From Planctomycetaceae bacterium (lineage in GTDB: Bacteria; Planctomycetota; Planctomycetia; Planctomycetales; Planctomycetaceae), in contig JANQRQ010000267.1 in the NCBI GenBank assembly GCA_028284485.1, forward strand, positions 1 through 64,000: a stretch of DNA of 64,000 nucleotides. Reading direction: 5' to 3'. This document shows, piece by piece, positions 1-8,052 of this stretch. The notes beneath the pieces are model-generated. The model ran no database searches. It was not told where the DNA came from and saw nothing but the letters and a program-made list of their open reading frames with translations. Both the position numbers and the translations under genes were made by a program. The first letter of the stretch is position 1; each line of letters begins with the position of its first letter.

Positions 1-256
1 TCACACCCTCGATCAGCGCGGCAGCAATAATCATTGCCGTCTGAATTTGGCCGGCCACTTCCGGCTGGCGGGCCATGCTTTCGACCGCCGACGAACCGAT
101 GCGGCCAATTCCGTAACCCGCACCAATAATCGTCACTGCCGCACCAATGGCACCAGAGAAGAAGACCCCACCGTCACCAGGGGCCGCCATCGCCGGCACG
201 GACAATGCGAAGAAAACGGCCAATGCCAAAATTCCAACTCGCACACTTTGTTTCAC
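1..256 (-). CDS. atpE: ATP synthase F0 subunit c, C-terminus cut by window edge
   Basis: Proton-translocating ring subunit of the F-type ATP synthase in the cytoplasmic membrane. The start is GTG at 256 with AGGAG upstream; the ATG just upstream runs straight into a stop. Residues 1-24 form a hydrophobic leader ending AMA-A that looks like a cleavable signal peptide, which is unusual for subunit c. The glycine-rich first helix (GAGYGIGRIG) follows, then the polar loop ARQPE, then a second helix containing the carboxylate in AALIEGV. The residues around that Glu lack the EST pattern of sodium-type rings, so a proton-type ring is inferred. The gene lies downstream of atpB in the same operon and runs off the left edge after about 85 codons. 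Confidence 0.93.
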   Translation of the reverse strand, partial: MKQSVRVGILALAVFFALSVPAMAAPGDGGVFFSGAIGAAVTIIGAGYGIGRIGSSAVESMARQPEVAGQIQTAMIIAAALIEGV

Positions 257-430
257 GACATCATCTCCTGTTTTTTCAACGCATGAGGCTCAGTGCCTCA
301 ACCAAGTTTTCCACTTTGCCGACGTTGTGAAGCCCTATATCCAAAGCTTCAATTCGGCGAACTGACTCTTTGCAATTCCTCGAATTCGCGAATCCGCCAC
401 TTGTGCATCGATTCGCTGTGAAACCAGAAA

Positions 431-1303
431 TCAGTGCGGATGCACTGCTGTTCCGATAAAAAGCGTTGCCAAGAAGGCAAAGATGTAAGCCTGCAGAAAA
501 GCGACAAACAACTCCAACAATCCAATTGCGACCTGACCGAGCACGCTCGCAGGGGCCACAAGATAAAAAAGTCCCGTATTGTGAACACCTTCCATGGCGA
601 TAAACCCGAGGATCACGGCGATGACCGTATGGCCGGCCATAATGTTCGCAAACAAACGAACGGCCAACACACCATGCTTGATGAACAGCCCTAAAAGCTC
701 GATCAGCCAAATCATCGGTACCAATATCACTTTGAGCGGGCCGGGCAAATCCATATGCGGAACCAAGGCCGTCCAAAAGCCTGCGGGACCAAGCTCAACC
801 GAACCGTAGATCACCACGGCGACGAATGTCGCCAATGCCAACGCACCGGTGACGTTGATTTCTCCTGTTGGAGAGCCCATCCAAGGAAATGCGCCCAGCA
901 AATTGCAGAAGAGCACGTAAAAGAAGCAGGTCCACACGAACGGCAAATACTTGTCCGCAGGATGCCCCGCGTGCGCTTTGACTGCATGATCGTCACCCTC
1001 GTGATGATCATCGTGCCCGTGATGTCCGTCTCCAATCGTGGGCCGGACAACATGGTCGCGAATAAAAAGCGCCAGCATCTCCCAGAAATGCCACCAGCGG
1101 CCTGTCGTCGGCTTACCACCTTCAACCCGAGCAGCGAGTCCGCGGAAGATCCACAGAGTCAACAAGCCGGCAATCACCTGCAGCAGCATGAATTTTGTGA
1201 GCCCGAACGGAAGCGGCAGCTCACCACCCAGAAACTGCGGGAGCTCGATCGCGTGCGCGTCGCGCACGTGATGGAAAACATCGCTACTATGATCGGCCGC
1301 CAT
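431..1303 (-). CDS. atpB: ATP synthase F0 subunit a
   Basis: Subunit a forms the proton half-channels facing the c-ring. The 290-residue protein has several membrane helices and the diagnostic segment AVRLFANIMAGH near residues 214-225, in which Arg216 is the essential stator arginine. Between the first and second hydrophobic segments, residues 91-114 form a histidine/aspartate-rich loop with eight His in 24 residues; this loop is not a general family feature. The gene lies 62 bases downstream of the ATP synthase I-like gene and about 175 bases upstream of atpE, consistent with the usual I-B-E order. Confidence 0.96.
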   Translation of the reverse strand: MAADHSSDVFHHVRDAHAIELPQFLGGELPLPFGLTKFMLLQVIAGLLTLWIFRGLAARVEGGKPTTGRWWHFWEMLALFIRDHVVRPTIGDGHHGHDDHHEGDDHAVKAHAGHPADKYLPFVWTCFFYVLFCNLLGAFPWMGSPTGEINVTGALALATFVAVVIYGSVELGPAGFWTALVPHMDLPGPLKVILVPMIWLIELLGLFIKHGVLAVRLFANIMAGHTVIAVILGFIAMEGVHNTGLFYLVAPASVLGQVAIGLLELFVAFLQAYIFAFLATLFIGTAVHPH

Positions 1304-1365
1304 CTTGCCAGCCTGATTCTAACTAAACAAGAGTCAAAAAAATTCTTACCAGTACCCCAGGGAGG

Positions 1366-1746
1366 CTACGAGACCCGCGACGGCCGAACCAGCAATAACG
1401 TTTCGACAAGCAACGTCGCGGAATAAAACACTACCACCCAAACAAGGAACTCCCGAAACCCTAGCTCAACGCGAACGGCACGAATGATGAGCACGCCAAA
1501 CAGCACGACGATCATCCGCAAAGCCATTCCCAGAAGCACGCCACTTAGGGCTGAATCCGAGCCACCATACCGAGACAGCACCAGGAAAACGAGCCAACCG
1601 GGACCAAGACACAGCAAAGCCGCGTAACTCAGGCCTTCAACGCCGGACGCACCCGCCAAAGCATAGGCCGGAACGACCAACACTAGCCACAGCAGGGCAA
1701 CCGCCCCGGTCAACCAGCAGCACTTACCAATCATGGTGCCCATCAT
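1366..1746 (-). CDS. ATP synthase I-like membrane protein
   Basis: A 126-residue very hydrophobic protein with four probable membrane helices, located between the AtpQ-like gene and atpB. Position, size and topology match the poorly conserved ATP synthase I (UncI) proteins that assist c-ring assembly or magnesium supply. The charged pair in the last loop (RAVRVELGFREF) is the only strongly polar stretch. The sequence itself is too diverged for a firm family call, so the assignment rests mainly on context. Several in-frame ATGs lie close together at the start (MMGTM) and the exact one is uncertain. Confidence 0.6.
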   Translation of the reverse strand: MMGTMIGKCCWLTGAVALLWLVLVVPAYALAGASGVEGLSYAALLCLGPGWLVFLVLSRYGGSDSALSGVLLGMALRMIVVLFGVLIIRAVRVELGFREFLVWVVVFYSATLLVETLLLVRPSRVS

Positions 1747-1802
1747 GCGACAGCCGGAATTCTTCGCCCTCTGCCGGACGACTCGAGTGACGCCAACGAA
1801 TT

Positions 1803-2033
1803 CTAATTCTTGCGATTCGCCGCCGCCGCAATCTTCAACAGATGGCGCATCGCAACCACAAATCCCAACACACTTCCGACCGCAACCAGCCAGGGCGTCG
1901 TATTCCAGCGATTATCAAGCAGATAACCAACACCCGCCGGCAGGACCATTTCCAACGAAATCGTCAGGATCTGGTTGACCCATTGCATCGCCGCCACCAA
2001 CGGTGGCCGGCCATTGTCATCGAGTCGCGGCAC
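1803..2033 (-). CDS. AtpI/AtpQ-type F0F1-ATPase accessory subunit
   Basis: A 76-residue protein with two membrane helices carrying the signature of the ATPase_gene1 family: G-YLLDNRWNTTPW followed by VGSVLGFVVAM. Family members sit at the head of ATP synthase operons and are thought to act in divalent cation transport or complex assembly. The start is GTG at 2033, preceded by AAGG about ten bases upstream. It is the first gene of the minus-strand ATP synthase operon here. Confidence 0.8.
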   Translation of the reverse strand: MPRLDDNGRPPLVAAMQWVNQILTISLEMVLPAGVGYLLDNRWNTTPWLVAVGSVLGFVVAMRHLLKIAAAANRKN

Positions 2034-2999
2034 TGAATCACAACCTTAGAAAACTCTCGGCCGTTCAGACTGAAAACCGCACGACAAATCGCCTCGAGAA
2101 AGGGAGTTAAGATGCAGTTCCGCAACGGTTAAGAGATTTCGGCGGTCAGTCTATTGACTGCGATTTGTGATGTCAAAGCCCAAGCCGTCCTGTTTTGACA
2201 TTTCCCAAAAGTGAATGCGGCGCTTCCCGCCCGTGGGGAACTTTGCAAGGCCTGAAGCCAAACGGGAAGCCACTTGGGTGACCATTAGTCGCCTTGGTTG
2301 GAAACCGAAAACAGGGGCACCCAGCAAGGTCACTATGAGGAGACAACCACGCGACGGCGGTCTTGCTTCGCTGCACTCCTTCTCCGCCCGACCGGCCAAT
2401 TACCAACAAGCTGCTTTTGGACTGACCAAAATCTCAGCCCACACAGGGTTGGTCACATAACCCTATGCTAAAAAACAACTTAAGGAAATGGCCGCCATCA
2501 CCACCTCGAATTTTTTTCCTACCGCAATCGTTGAAGAAAACCGGTCCGCTTGGTAGAAACGTATTTACGGTCTCTGATACAGACCGTCGCATTTACGCAA
2601 TCCTTAAGTCGTCAAATGCCTGTCGGGTCAGAACTCGGGCAATCGAACAATGCCGCTTTAGGCTGAGATTCGCATTCTGCCTGATTCTGAAGCACCACAG
2701 GCTCTTTGGATGCGGGCACGGACGGCCGCCGATAGTTCCTAATCTTGGGAAAGATTTGTGCCGGCCGAAGCGCTTAGAAGTGTCCGTGAAAACAACTGCT
2801 CGCAAACGACGCACGATAGTGGTGCGTCGTACGCTTTGCCGCGACTTCCAACGAGCAGAAGTCGCCGCTCGCCACAGCAGCTGTCCACAGACGTTCGAAC
2901 CGGCATTCCATGCACACGAGAGATCCCGCCGGCGATGCGGTTCCGTCGTCCGCCATCGCCCCACCCCCACCACCAAGCACACAATTGGAGTCCGTCGCG
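2034..2999. other. Long divergent intergenic region without a supported gene
   Basis: 966 bases between the ATP synthase operon (minus) and the DUF4912 gene (plus). Short open frames exist on both strands but have Arg/Pro/His-rich shadow composition, no convincing ribosome-binding site and no recognisable domain. Two inverted repeats are visible: GCTTCCCG (2222-2229) with CGGGAAGC (2263-2270), and a tighter 9-bp hairpin at 2806-2830. Promoters for both flanking genes must lie here, but none stands out. Confidence 0.6.
2806..2830. promoter_or_regulatory. Perfect 9-bp inverted repeat (operator or hairpin)
   Basis: ACGACGCAC (2806-2814) and GTGCGTCGT (2822-2830) are exact reverse complements separated by seven bases. 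It lies about 170 bases upstream of the DUF4912 start. No T-run follows, so a terminator is unlikely. An operator or a leader hairpin is possible, but function is unknown. Confidence 0.35.
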
Positions 3000-4118
3000 A
3001 TGACCCTTGCTGAATTAAAGTCGTGCACTCGCAAAGAGTTGGCCGCCCTCGCCAAAAAACACCGGATTTCCGGTTGGCATCCGATGCGTAAGGCGGAACT
3101 GATCAAGGCGTTGGCGTCGGTTTCTTCACGCAAGTCGTCCCGGTCGACCCGAAGCCGTGCGTCCGCTTCTAAATCCAAATCGGTAAAGCGGACCGCAACG
3201 AATGCTCGGACAAAATCTCGAAGTGTCCAGCCCAAAACGCCAAAACGAAATCGAGCCGCTGGCTCGTCCAACGGTAAACGAGCGCCGAAAATGCTTTCAG
3301 CGAGCAGGAGCAATGGCTCTCGAAAGAACGGCCGACCGAATCAACATCAAGGCGACGCGTTCCTTACACGAATTTGCGACGCCTATTGGGTGCAGGTTCA
3401 TTGGGAACTTTCCCCGGACACTTTGGCTCGCGCCGAGGCCGCGCTGGCCTCGGAATGGCACAACGCCAAACCAGTAATCCGGCTGTTTGACATCACGGCT
3501 GACGACACGGCTTCAACTTCAAAACGGCACGTCCGCGACGTGGAGATCGCCAGCGATGTCACAGAATGGTATGTCCAGGTCGACCACCCGGATCGCACGT
3601 ACCGCCTTCATATCGGATTCCTGGCACCTAGTGGCCGATTCTTCGCCTTGGCTCGCTCCAAAACCGTACGGACATCCCGCAAGCGATTGAGCAATGAAGA
3701 CAAGTGGTACGAAACAAACGGCGGATCAGCCAACGGAAATGGCTCAGCACTTCGTGTCCATACCTCAGGTAAGAACGGTCACCAAGACCACGAAGAAATA
3801 ACGCGATCCTCGATGTTTCGCATGAACAACGGACGACACAGCGCAGATTCCGGCGAAGAATTCTGTTTTCAGATCGATGCCGAGGTGATTATTCGCGGAG
3901 CGACCCATCCTCATGCGGAGCTGGCCGTTTTAGGTTCACCTGTCCATGTCGGCGACGATGGCGCATTTTCGCTACGATTCGATCTCCCCAATGGGCGCCA
4001 AGTCATTCCCGCAATTGCATTGACTCCCGATGGAAAAGAACAACGGACTATCGTCCTGGCGATCGAACGGAATACGAAAGAACTGGAACCGCACGTCTTC
4101 GACGAAACGGCACCATAG
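3000..4118 (+). CDS. DUF4912 domain protein with Rho-N/SAP-like N-terminus
   Basis: Start chosen at ATG 3000 (372 residues), which has GGAG nine bases upstream; the open frame extends upstream through a Pro-rich stretch that looks non-coding. Residues 1-40 (TLAELKSCTRKELAALAKKH onward) resemble the Rho N-terminal/SAP-like helix module. Residues about 45-115 are a basic Ser/Arg/Lys-rich linker. Residues about 120-220 contain the aromatic pattern DAYWVQVHWELS and later TEWYVQVD and FLAPSGRFFALARS typical of DUF4912. The C-terminal 90 residues hold a beta-rich segment (DGAFSLRFDLPNGRQVIP). Function is unknown; nucleic-acid binding by the N-terminus and basic linker is an inference. Confidence 0.8.
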   Translation: MTLAELKSCTRKELAALAKKHRISGWHPMRKAELIKALASVSSRKSSRSTRSRASASKSKSVKRTATNARTKSRSVQPKTPKRNRAAGSSNGKRAPKMLSASRSNGSRKNGRPNQHQGDAFLTRICDAYWVQVHWELSPDTLARAEAALASEWHNAKPVIRLFDITADDTASTSKRHVRDVEIASDVTEWYVQVDHPDRTYRLHIGFLAPSGRFFALARSKTVRTSRKRLSNEDKWYETNGGSANGNGSALRVHTSGKNGHQDHEEITRSSMFRMNNGRHSADSGEEFCFQIDAEVIIRGATHPHAELAVLGSPVHVGDDGAFSLRFDLPNGRQVIPAIALTPDGKEQRTIVLAIERNTKELEPHVFDETAP

Positions 4119-4249
4119 ACCGATCAGGGCACCGGGTGGTCGCTTCTTGCCCGACTGCGGGGTTGGGGCGCACAGGATGCATTCGCAAGTCCGAATTTGA
4201 AAAAGTTCGGGCACATATGAGAATCGCATGAATGTGCAAGATCCGGTTC

Positions 4250-4278
4250 TTGTCGCTATTGAGCTTGCTAGGTAAAAT
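4250..4278 (+). promoter_or_regulatory. Sigma-70-like promoter for the 6S RNA
   Basis: TTGTCG (4250-4255) and TAAAAT (4273-4278) are separated by 17 bases. The predicted start near 4285 would give a precursor with a leader of about 20 bases before the 6S closing stem, compatible with 5' processing as known for 6S RNA in other bacteria. Confidence 0.5.
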
Positions 4279-4304
4279 GAAAGCGTCGGGTTTGGATGAA
4301 CTCG

Positions 4305-4503
4305 ACTAACCTCTGCCATGTTCGAGACGGGCACCATTTTGTTGACCCTACAAGTACATCCGCAGGGAGCCTTTCTTTTCGTTCGGCCGCGTGTAAATCC
4401 GGGCGCTTGCGCTTTGGCTCACACAACCTGGACGTGAGGCGCCCACCTTAAACTGCGGGTCTGAACAAGAAATCGCCCGACGGCATTTCGGCGGAGGTTT
4501 TTT
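4305..4503 (+). ncRNA. ssrS: 6S RNA
   Basis: A structured non-coding stretch just upstream of rarA with the hallmarks of 6S RNA, which binds sigma-70 RNA polymerase holoenzyme as an open-promoter mimic. ACCTCTGCC (4309-4317) pairs with GGCGGAGGT (4490-4498) to close the molecule, and CGGGC (4328-4332) pairs with GCCCG (4475-4479). The 5' strand reads CTCTGCCATGTTCGAGACGGGC-like, close to the Escherichia coli 5' strand CTCTGAGATGTTCG followed by GCGGGC. A terminal hairpin is formed by GGGCGC (4401-4406) with GCGCCC (4439-4444). After it comes CCTTAAACTGCG (4446-4457), nearly identical to the E. coli CCTTAAAACTGCG of the 3' bubble. Length is about 190 nt, within the family range. As I recall, linkage of 6S RNA to rarA is known in several phyla. 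Exact ends are not determinable here. Confidence 0.85.
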
Positions 4504-4504
4504 T

Positions 4505-5851
4505 ATGGGACTTTTCGATCGGCAAGAGGCCGAAAACCTTGATCGGGCAAAGCCGCTCGCAGCCCGCATGCGTCCCCAAACGCTCGAAGAATTCGCCGGA
4601 CAGCAACACTTCCTGGGGCAGGAAAAGCTTCTCGCCCGCATGATTCAGGCGGACCGCGTTTCCTCGGTGATTTTTTACGGCCCACCCGGCACTGGAAAAA
4701 CGTCACTCGCCGAAATTATTGCCCAGCAAACACAATCAAAATTTGTGCGTCTCAATGCCGCCGCATCAGGAGTAAAGGATCTCCGCCAGGCTTTAGAAGA
4801 AGCAAGGGAGCGTTTAGCGACCGGCGGTACAACGACGCTGCTGTTCGTTGACGAACTTCACCACTTCAATAAAGTCCAGCAGGATGTCTTGCTGCCGGAT
4901 GTCGAAGCAGGCATCGTCCGGTTGATTGGGGCAACAACGGCTAATCCTTTCTTCTCTCTGGTCGCGCCACTGATTAGTCGTAGCCAGATTTTCGAATTCC
5001 TGCCATTGACTTCCACCGATATCATCCGGCTGTTGAATATTGCGCTTGCCGATCGTGAACGAGGTCTCGGCCAGTTCGAAGTCGAAGTCAACGATGATGC
5101 CCTCGAGTTTCTCGCCGAGGTATCCGACGGCGATGCCCGTCGTGCTCTCAATGCGCTTGAAGTTGGCATCCTGTCTGTTCTCGAGAGTCACAGTGTTTCG
5201 GGCGAGCGTCCGCTGTTCGACAAGAATTCGGCCCAGGAATCGATCCAGAAAAAGGCCCTGCGTTACGACGACGATACGCACTATGACGCAGCCAGCGCCT
5301 TGATCAAAAGCATGCGAGGGTCCGACCCCGATGCTGCCGTCTACTGGTTGGCCAGAATGATCGAAGCCGGTGAAGATCCCCGGTTTCTAGCCCGGCGAAT
5401 TGTCATCGCAGCGGCGGAGGATGTGGGCAACGCCGACCCCAATGCGCTGGTCGTCGCCAACGCAGCCGCCCAAGCAACCGAGTTGGTCGGCCTTCCGGAA
5501 TGCCGAATCCCGCTCGCCCAGGCCGCCATCTATGTCGCCATGGCGCCGAAATCGAACTCGGCGATAACCGCCATTGACCAAGCACTGTCTGACGTCAGAA
5601 ATCGGCGTGTGTTGCCGGTCCCGGTTCATTTGCAGGATAAGCATTACAGCGGCGCGAAGCGTCTGGGGCATGGTGATGGATACCAATATGCGCACAATTC
5701 AGACGAGGGTTGGGTGGATCAAGACTATCTGGGTGTCGAAAGAGAGTACTACCACCCGGTTGCCCGCGGCTTCGAAATCGAGCTGCAAAAGCGACTGTCG
5801 AAAATCCATCAACGCCGAACGAAAAGCCCAAATGATCCCCCCAACGACTAG
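4505..5851 (+). CDS. rarA: Replication-associated recombination protein A (AAA+ ATPase)
   Basis: RarA/MgsA is a clamp-loader-like AAA+ ATPase acting at stalled replication forks. The 448-residue protein has Walker A GPPGTGKT (59-66), Walker B LLFVDELHHF (about 112-121), the sensor-1 region ATTANPFFSL and sensor-2 region GDARRALNALE. The C-terminal tetramerisation part includes RHYDGAK-like QDKHYSGAKRLGHG and the typical YHP-x-x-RGFE ending. The ATG at 4505 is preceded by GGAGG and seven T residues; this Shine-Dalgarno is also the 3' closing strand of the 6S RNA, so ribosome access may depend on that RNA's folding or processing. The frame ends 53 bases before the convergent cytochrome gene. 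Confidence 0.97.
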   Translation: MGLFDRQEAENLDRAKPLAARMRPQTLEEFAGQQHFLGQEKLLARMIQADRVSSVIFYGPPGTGKTSLAEIIAQQTQSKFVRLNAAASGVKDLRQALEEARERLATGGTTTLLFVDELHHFNKVQQDVLLPDVEAGIVRLIGATTANPFFSLVAPLISRSQIFEFLPLTSTDIIRLLNIALADRERGLGQFEVEVNDDALEFLAEVSDGDARRALNALEVGILSVLESHSVSGERPLFDKNSAQESIQKKALRYDDDTHYDAASALIKSMRGSDPDAAVYWLARMIEAGEDPRFLARRIVIAAAEDVGNADPNALVVANAAAQATELVGLPECRIPLAQAAIYVAMAPKSNSAITAIDQALSDVRNRRVLPVPVHLQDKHYSGAKRLGHGDGYQYAHNSDEGWVDQDYLGVEREYYHPVARGFEIELQKRLSKIHQRRTKSPNDPPND

Positions 5852-5904
5852 GGGTCGGCTGGCGGATTTCACGGCATTGCATGGCTGACGTCGATGTTTC
5901 GCCA

Positions 5905-7770
5905 TTAAAGCGACTTCAAATAAGCGACGACGTCGGCCATTTCCTCGATGCTCAGTTCTTCCCCGGCCAGGAATTCCGCACGATGATGCCGGGTCAATAC
6001 TTCGGTTAACGAGCGGGCTCGACCGTCGTGAAGGAATCGACGTTTGGAATTCACGCCCAGCAATGACGGCGGATTAAATTCCTTAAAAAAGGAATTGGCC
6101 GGCTCCAAACCGACGGAATAGGTTGCCGATGACGTGAATCGGGGCGGCTGATGGCAAGTCATGCAGCCGGCTTTGTTTTCGAACAGTCGCCGCCCGCGCT
6201 CTGCCGCGTCTGACAGGGCACCGGACTCGTTCCGGTATGGACTTGCGGGATGTTCTAACGTCGACAGGTAAGCCAATAATGCGTCGACTTCGCGATCACT
6301 TATCGGCATTTCGGTATGGAGAGTTTCCTGCATGGACTTTGCGATTGATGCACCCAAAGAAGGCTGCCAGCCATGCCATGTCCAAGGCGCGGTCTGCGTC
6401 ACTCCACGCAGCGACGGAGCGAGCTTGTACGTGTCGAAGTTGCCGTCGTTGACCGTATCGAATTTTTGTTCGCATGTGTGCCCATCGGTATGGCAGGTAT
6501 GGCAACTAAACCAGCCCCCCCGCGAACGGTCGGCGTCGTAGAATACCATTTCACCGCGACGGTTGACCGAAGGTGTTTCCGGCCCACCCAATTCAATCGT
6601 GCGAACCAATCGAGCATTGCGCGCGTCGACAATCTGCAGTGCATTGAGAAAGTAATTCGCGACGATTGCATGTTCGTCATCGATAAACTGCACACCCAAA
6701 GGCCTACCGCCGAGTCGGACCCGTCGAATTATTTCCGTGTCATTTCGCAACCATTCGGGTAAAAAGTCGCCAGGATGAGCATTGGGCCATTTGGTCTCTT
6801 TCAGCTTGAGTATCAACGCTTCATGAGTCCCCCCACAGGTCGCCACAAGCCAATCTCCAGTCGGGCTGATCGCGACTGCGTGGAGATCTCCGGCGCCGTC
6901 GCCTCTTAGATCAAGACCCATTTGTTTTTGCTGCCAATACTCTCCGTCCGGAATTGGCATCTTTGTCAGCCGGTTGTCAATGACCCAACCCTTATCGACA
7001 TTGTCGAAGCTCACCGGAAACGCTCGATTGATTTGACTGGGAAAGATGCACGTCTTCGAGTCATTGGTAATGGCAGCTGCCCCGAGATTGAACGCGTCGT
7101 CGAAGACCAATCGCCGACTGATCAATTCAAAACTTGTCGCATCGTGGACAAATAATTCGCCGGGAACTGAACAGCACGTCACCAGCCACTTCTGATTCGG
7201 CGTAACACTAATATCGCGAGGATCGCCTCCCACCCGAATTCGACAAATCAATTCACGCGATCCCACATCGAAGGCGGCAATTTCGTCGGCTCCCGAGACG
7301 GCCACAAATAATCGTCGAGAGACTCCCGAAGCCGGGTTCTTCGGCCGATCAACGGCTATGCCGCTTGGCTCGTCGCCAACGTGGCTGGTCGAATCGACGC
7401 TCATGCGATTCTGCTCGATCTTCAGCCACGCGATGCGGTCGTCGCCTCGGACACTAACGGCAGCAGAAACCGAATCGAACCAAACGACGTCGGCAGGCAA
7501 AGAGCCAACTTCAATTTCGTCGAGAACTTGGCCTGTCGACAATTTGACGAGCGAAACTGTCCCTGACGTCCGGTTTGCCGACAGGGCGTGTGATTTTTCG
7601 GGAGAAACTGCAACCGCTACCGGGCTGCGGTCGATCGTGATCATTGTTCGATCGTTGGTCGTATCCGCAACCGCCCACTGCATTCCAGCGAGTACCGATA
7701 GGCAGCCAACCGCAACAATAGTAAAACGATCACGCGCACAAATACGTGCTTGCTGATGGATTTCCGTCAT
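5905..7770 (-). CDS. Secreted YVTN-type beta-propeller / di-heme cytochrome c fusion
   Basis: A 621-residue exported protein when started at ATG 7770, giving a signal peptide with hydrophobic core TIVAVGCLSVLAGM and A-V-A cleavage. An ATG at 7809 and a TTG at 7827 are upstream alternatives, but TTG 7827 lies ahead of the probable transcription start. Residues about 40-400 contain repeated beta-propeller blades (for example GDPRDISVTPNQKWLV, GRPLGVQFIDDEHAIV). The C-terminal third has two heme-attachment motifs, CHTCH (about 423-427) and CMTCH (about 536-540), and the FLHDGRARSLTEVL segment typical of di-heme cytochrome c peroxidase/MauG proteins. It probably works in the periplasm as an electron-transfer or peroxidase enzyme; substrate unknown. 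Confidence 0.85.
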   Translation of the reverse strand: MTEIHQQARICARDRFTIVAVGCLSVLAGMQWAVADTTNDRTMITIDRSPVAVAVSPEKSHALSANRTSGTVSLVKLSTGQVLDEIEVGSLPADVVWFDSVSAAVSVRGDDRIAWLKIEQNRMSVDSTSHVGDEPSGIAVDRPKNPASGVSRRLFVAVSGADEIAAFDVGSRELICRIRVGGDPRDISVTPNQKWLVTCCSVPGELFVHDATSFELISRRLVFDDAFNLGAAAITNDSKTCIFPSQINRAFPVSFDNVDKGWVIDNRLTKMPIPDGEYWQQKQMGLDLRGDGAGDLHAVAISPTGDWLVATCGGTHEALILKLKETKWPNAHPGDFLPEWLRNDTEIIRRVRLGGRPLGVQFIDDEHAIVANYFLNALQIVDARNARLVRTIELGGPETPSVNRRGEMVFYDADRSRGGWFSCHTCHTDGHTCEQKFDTVNDGNFDTYKLAPSLRGVTQTAPWTWHGWQPSLGASIAKSMQETLHTEMPISDREVDALLAYLSTLEHPASPYRNESGALSDAAERGRRLFENKAGCMTCHQPPRFTSSATYSVGLEPANSFFKEFNPPSLLGVNSKRRFLHDGRARSLTEVLTRHHRAEFLAGEELSIEEMADVVAYLKSL

Positions 7771-7827
7771 GGGAAAAACTGATTGACCGAGGGCCAGCGA
7801 AGAAACCATGGAGAAAACGCGGGCCAA

Positions 7828-7836
7828 ATTATATCA
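7828..7836 (-). promoter_or_regulatory. Extended -10 promoter for the propeller/cytochrome gene
   Basis: On the minus strand the sequence reads TGATATAAT, a perfect -10 hexamer with the TG extension. The predicted start near 7821 is about 50 bases before the chosen ATG at 7770. No good -35 is visible, as is common for extended -10 promoters. Confidence 0.5.
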
Positions 7837-8052
7837 CATTGCGAAGCCAGCGAGACCAATAGCTTGAGATTAATCCGGTTCTCGACGATCGAATGATCGT
7901 GGTTACGGATGCGCCCCGATTCCGACACTGTCGCTGTCAGGAGTCGTGAGCGGCATTTGACAACGCATTGGAGAGACGCGGTCATACACAACGACAATCT
8001 CCAAGGCGCTCAAGTATCATTATCATCGACATCGCCACTCGAATGGAAAACG

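Noticed and set aside
755-1426. 223-codon plus-strand frame opposite atpB
   Set aside because: Antisense shadow of a conserved membrane-protein gene.
1-2033. Possible N-ATPase operon (AtpQ and AtpR-like genes ahead of atpB)
   Set aside because: The c subunit lacks a second carboxylate in helix 1 and the sodium-type residues around the essential Glu, so an ordinary F-type operon fits better.
2461-2520. A-run and T-run stretches near 2470 and 2510 as terminators
   Set aside because: No stable stem precedes either run in the needed orientation; the ATGGC-C-GCCAT palindrome near 2490 has only a one-base centre.
2151-2982. Several open frames of 60-130 codons on both strands in the atp-DUF4912 gap
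   Set aside because: They overlap each other in multiple frames, are Arg/His/Pro-rich, lack ribosome-binding sites and show no domain-like pattern.
3972-4641. Minus-strand open frames across the 6S RNA and start of rarA
   Set aside because: They are antisense to a structured RNA and a well-supported gene and have shadow-like composition.
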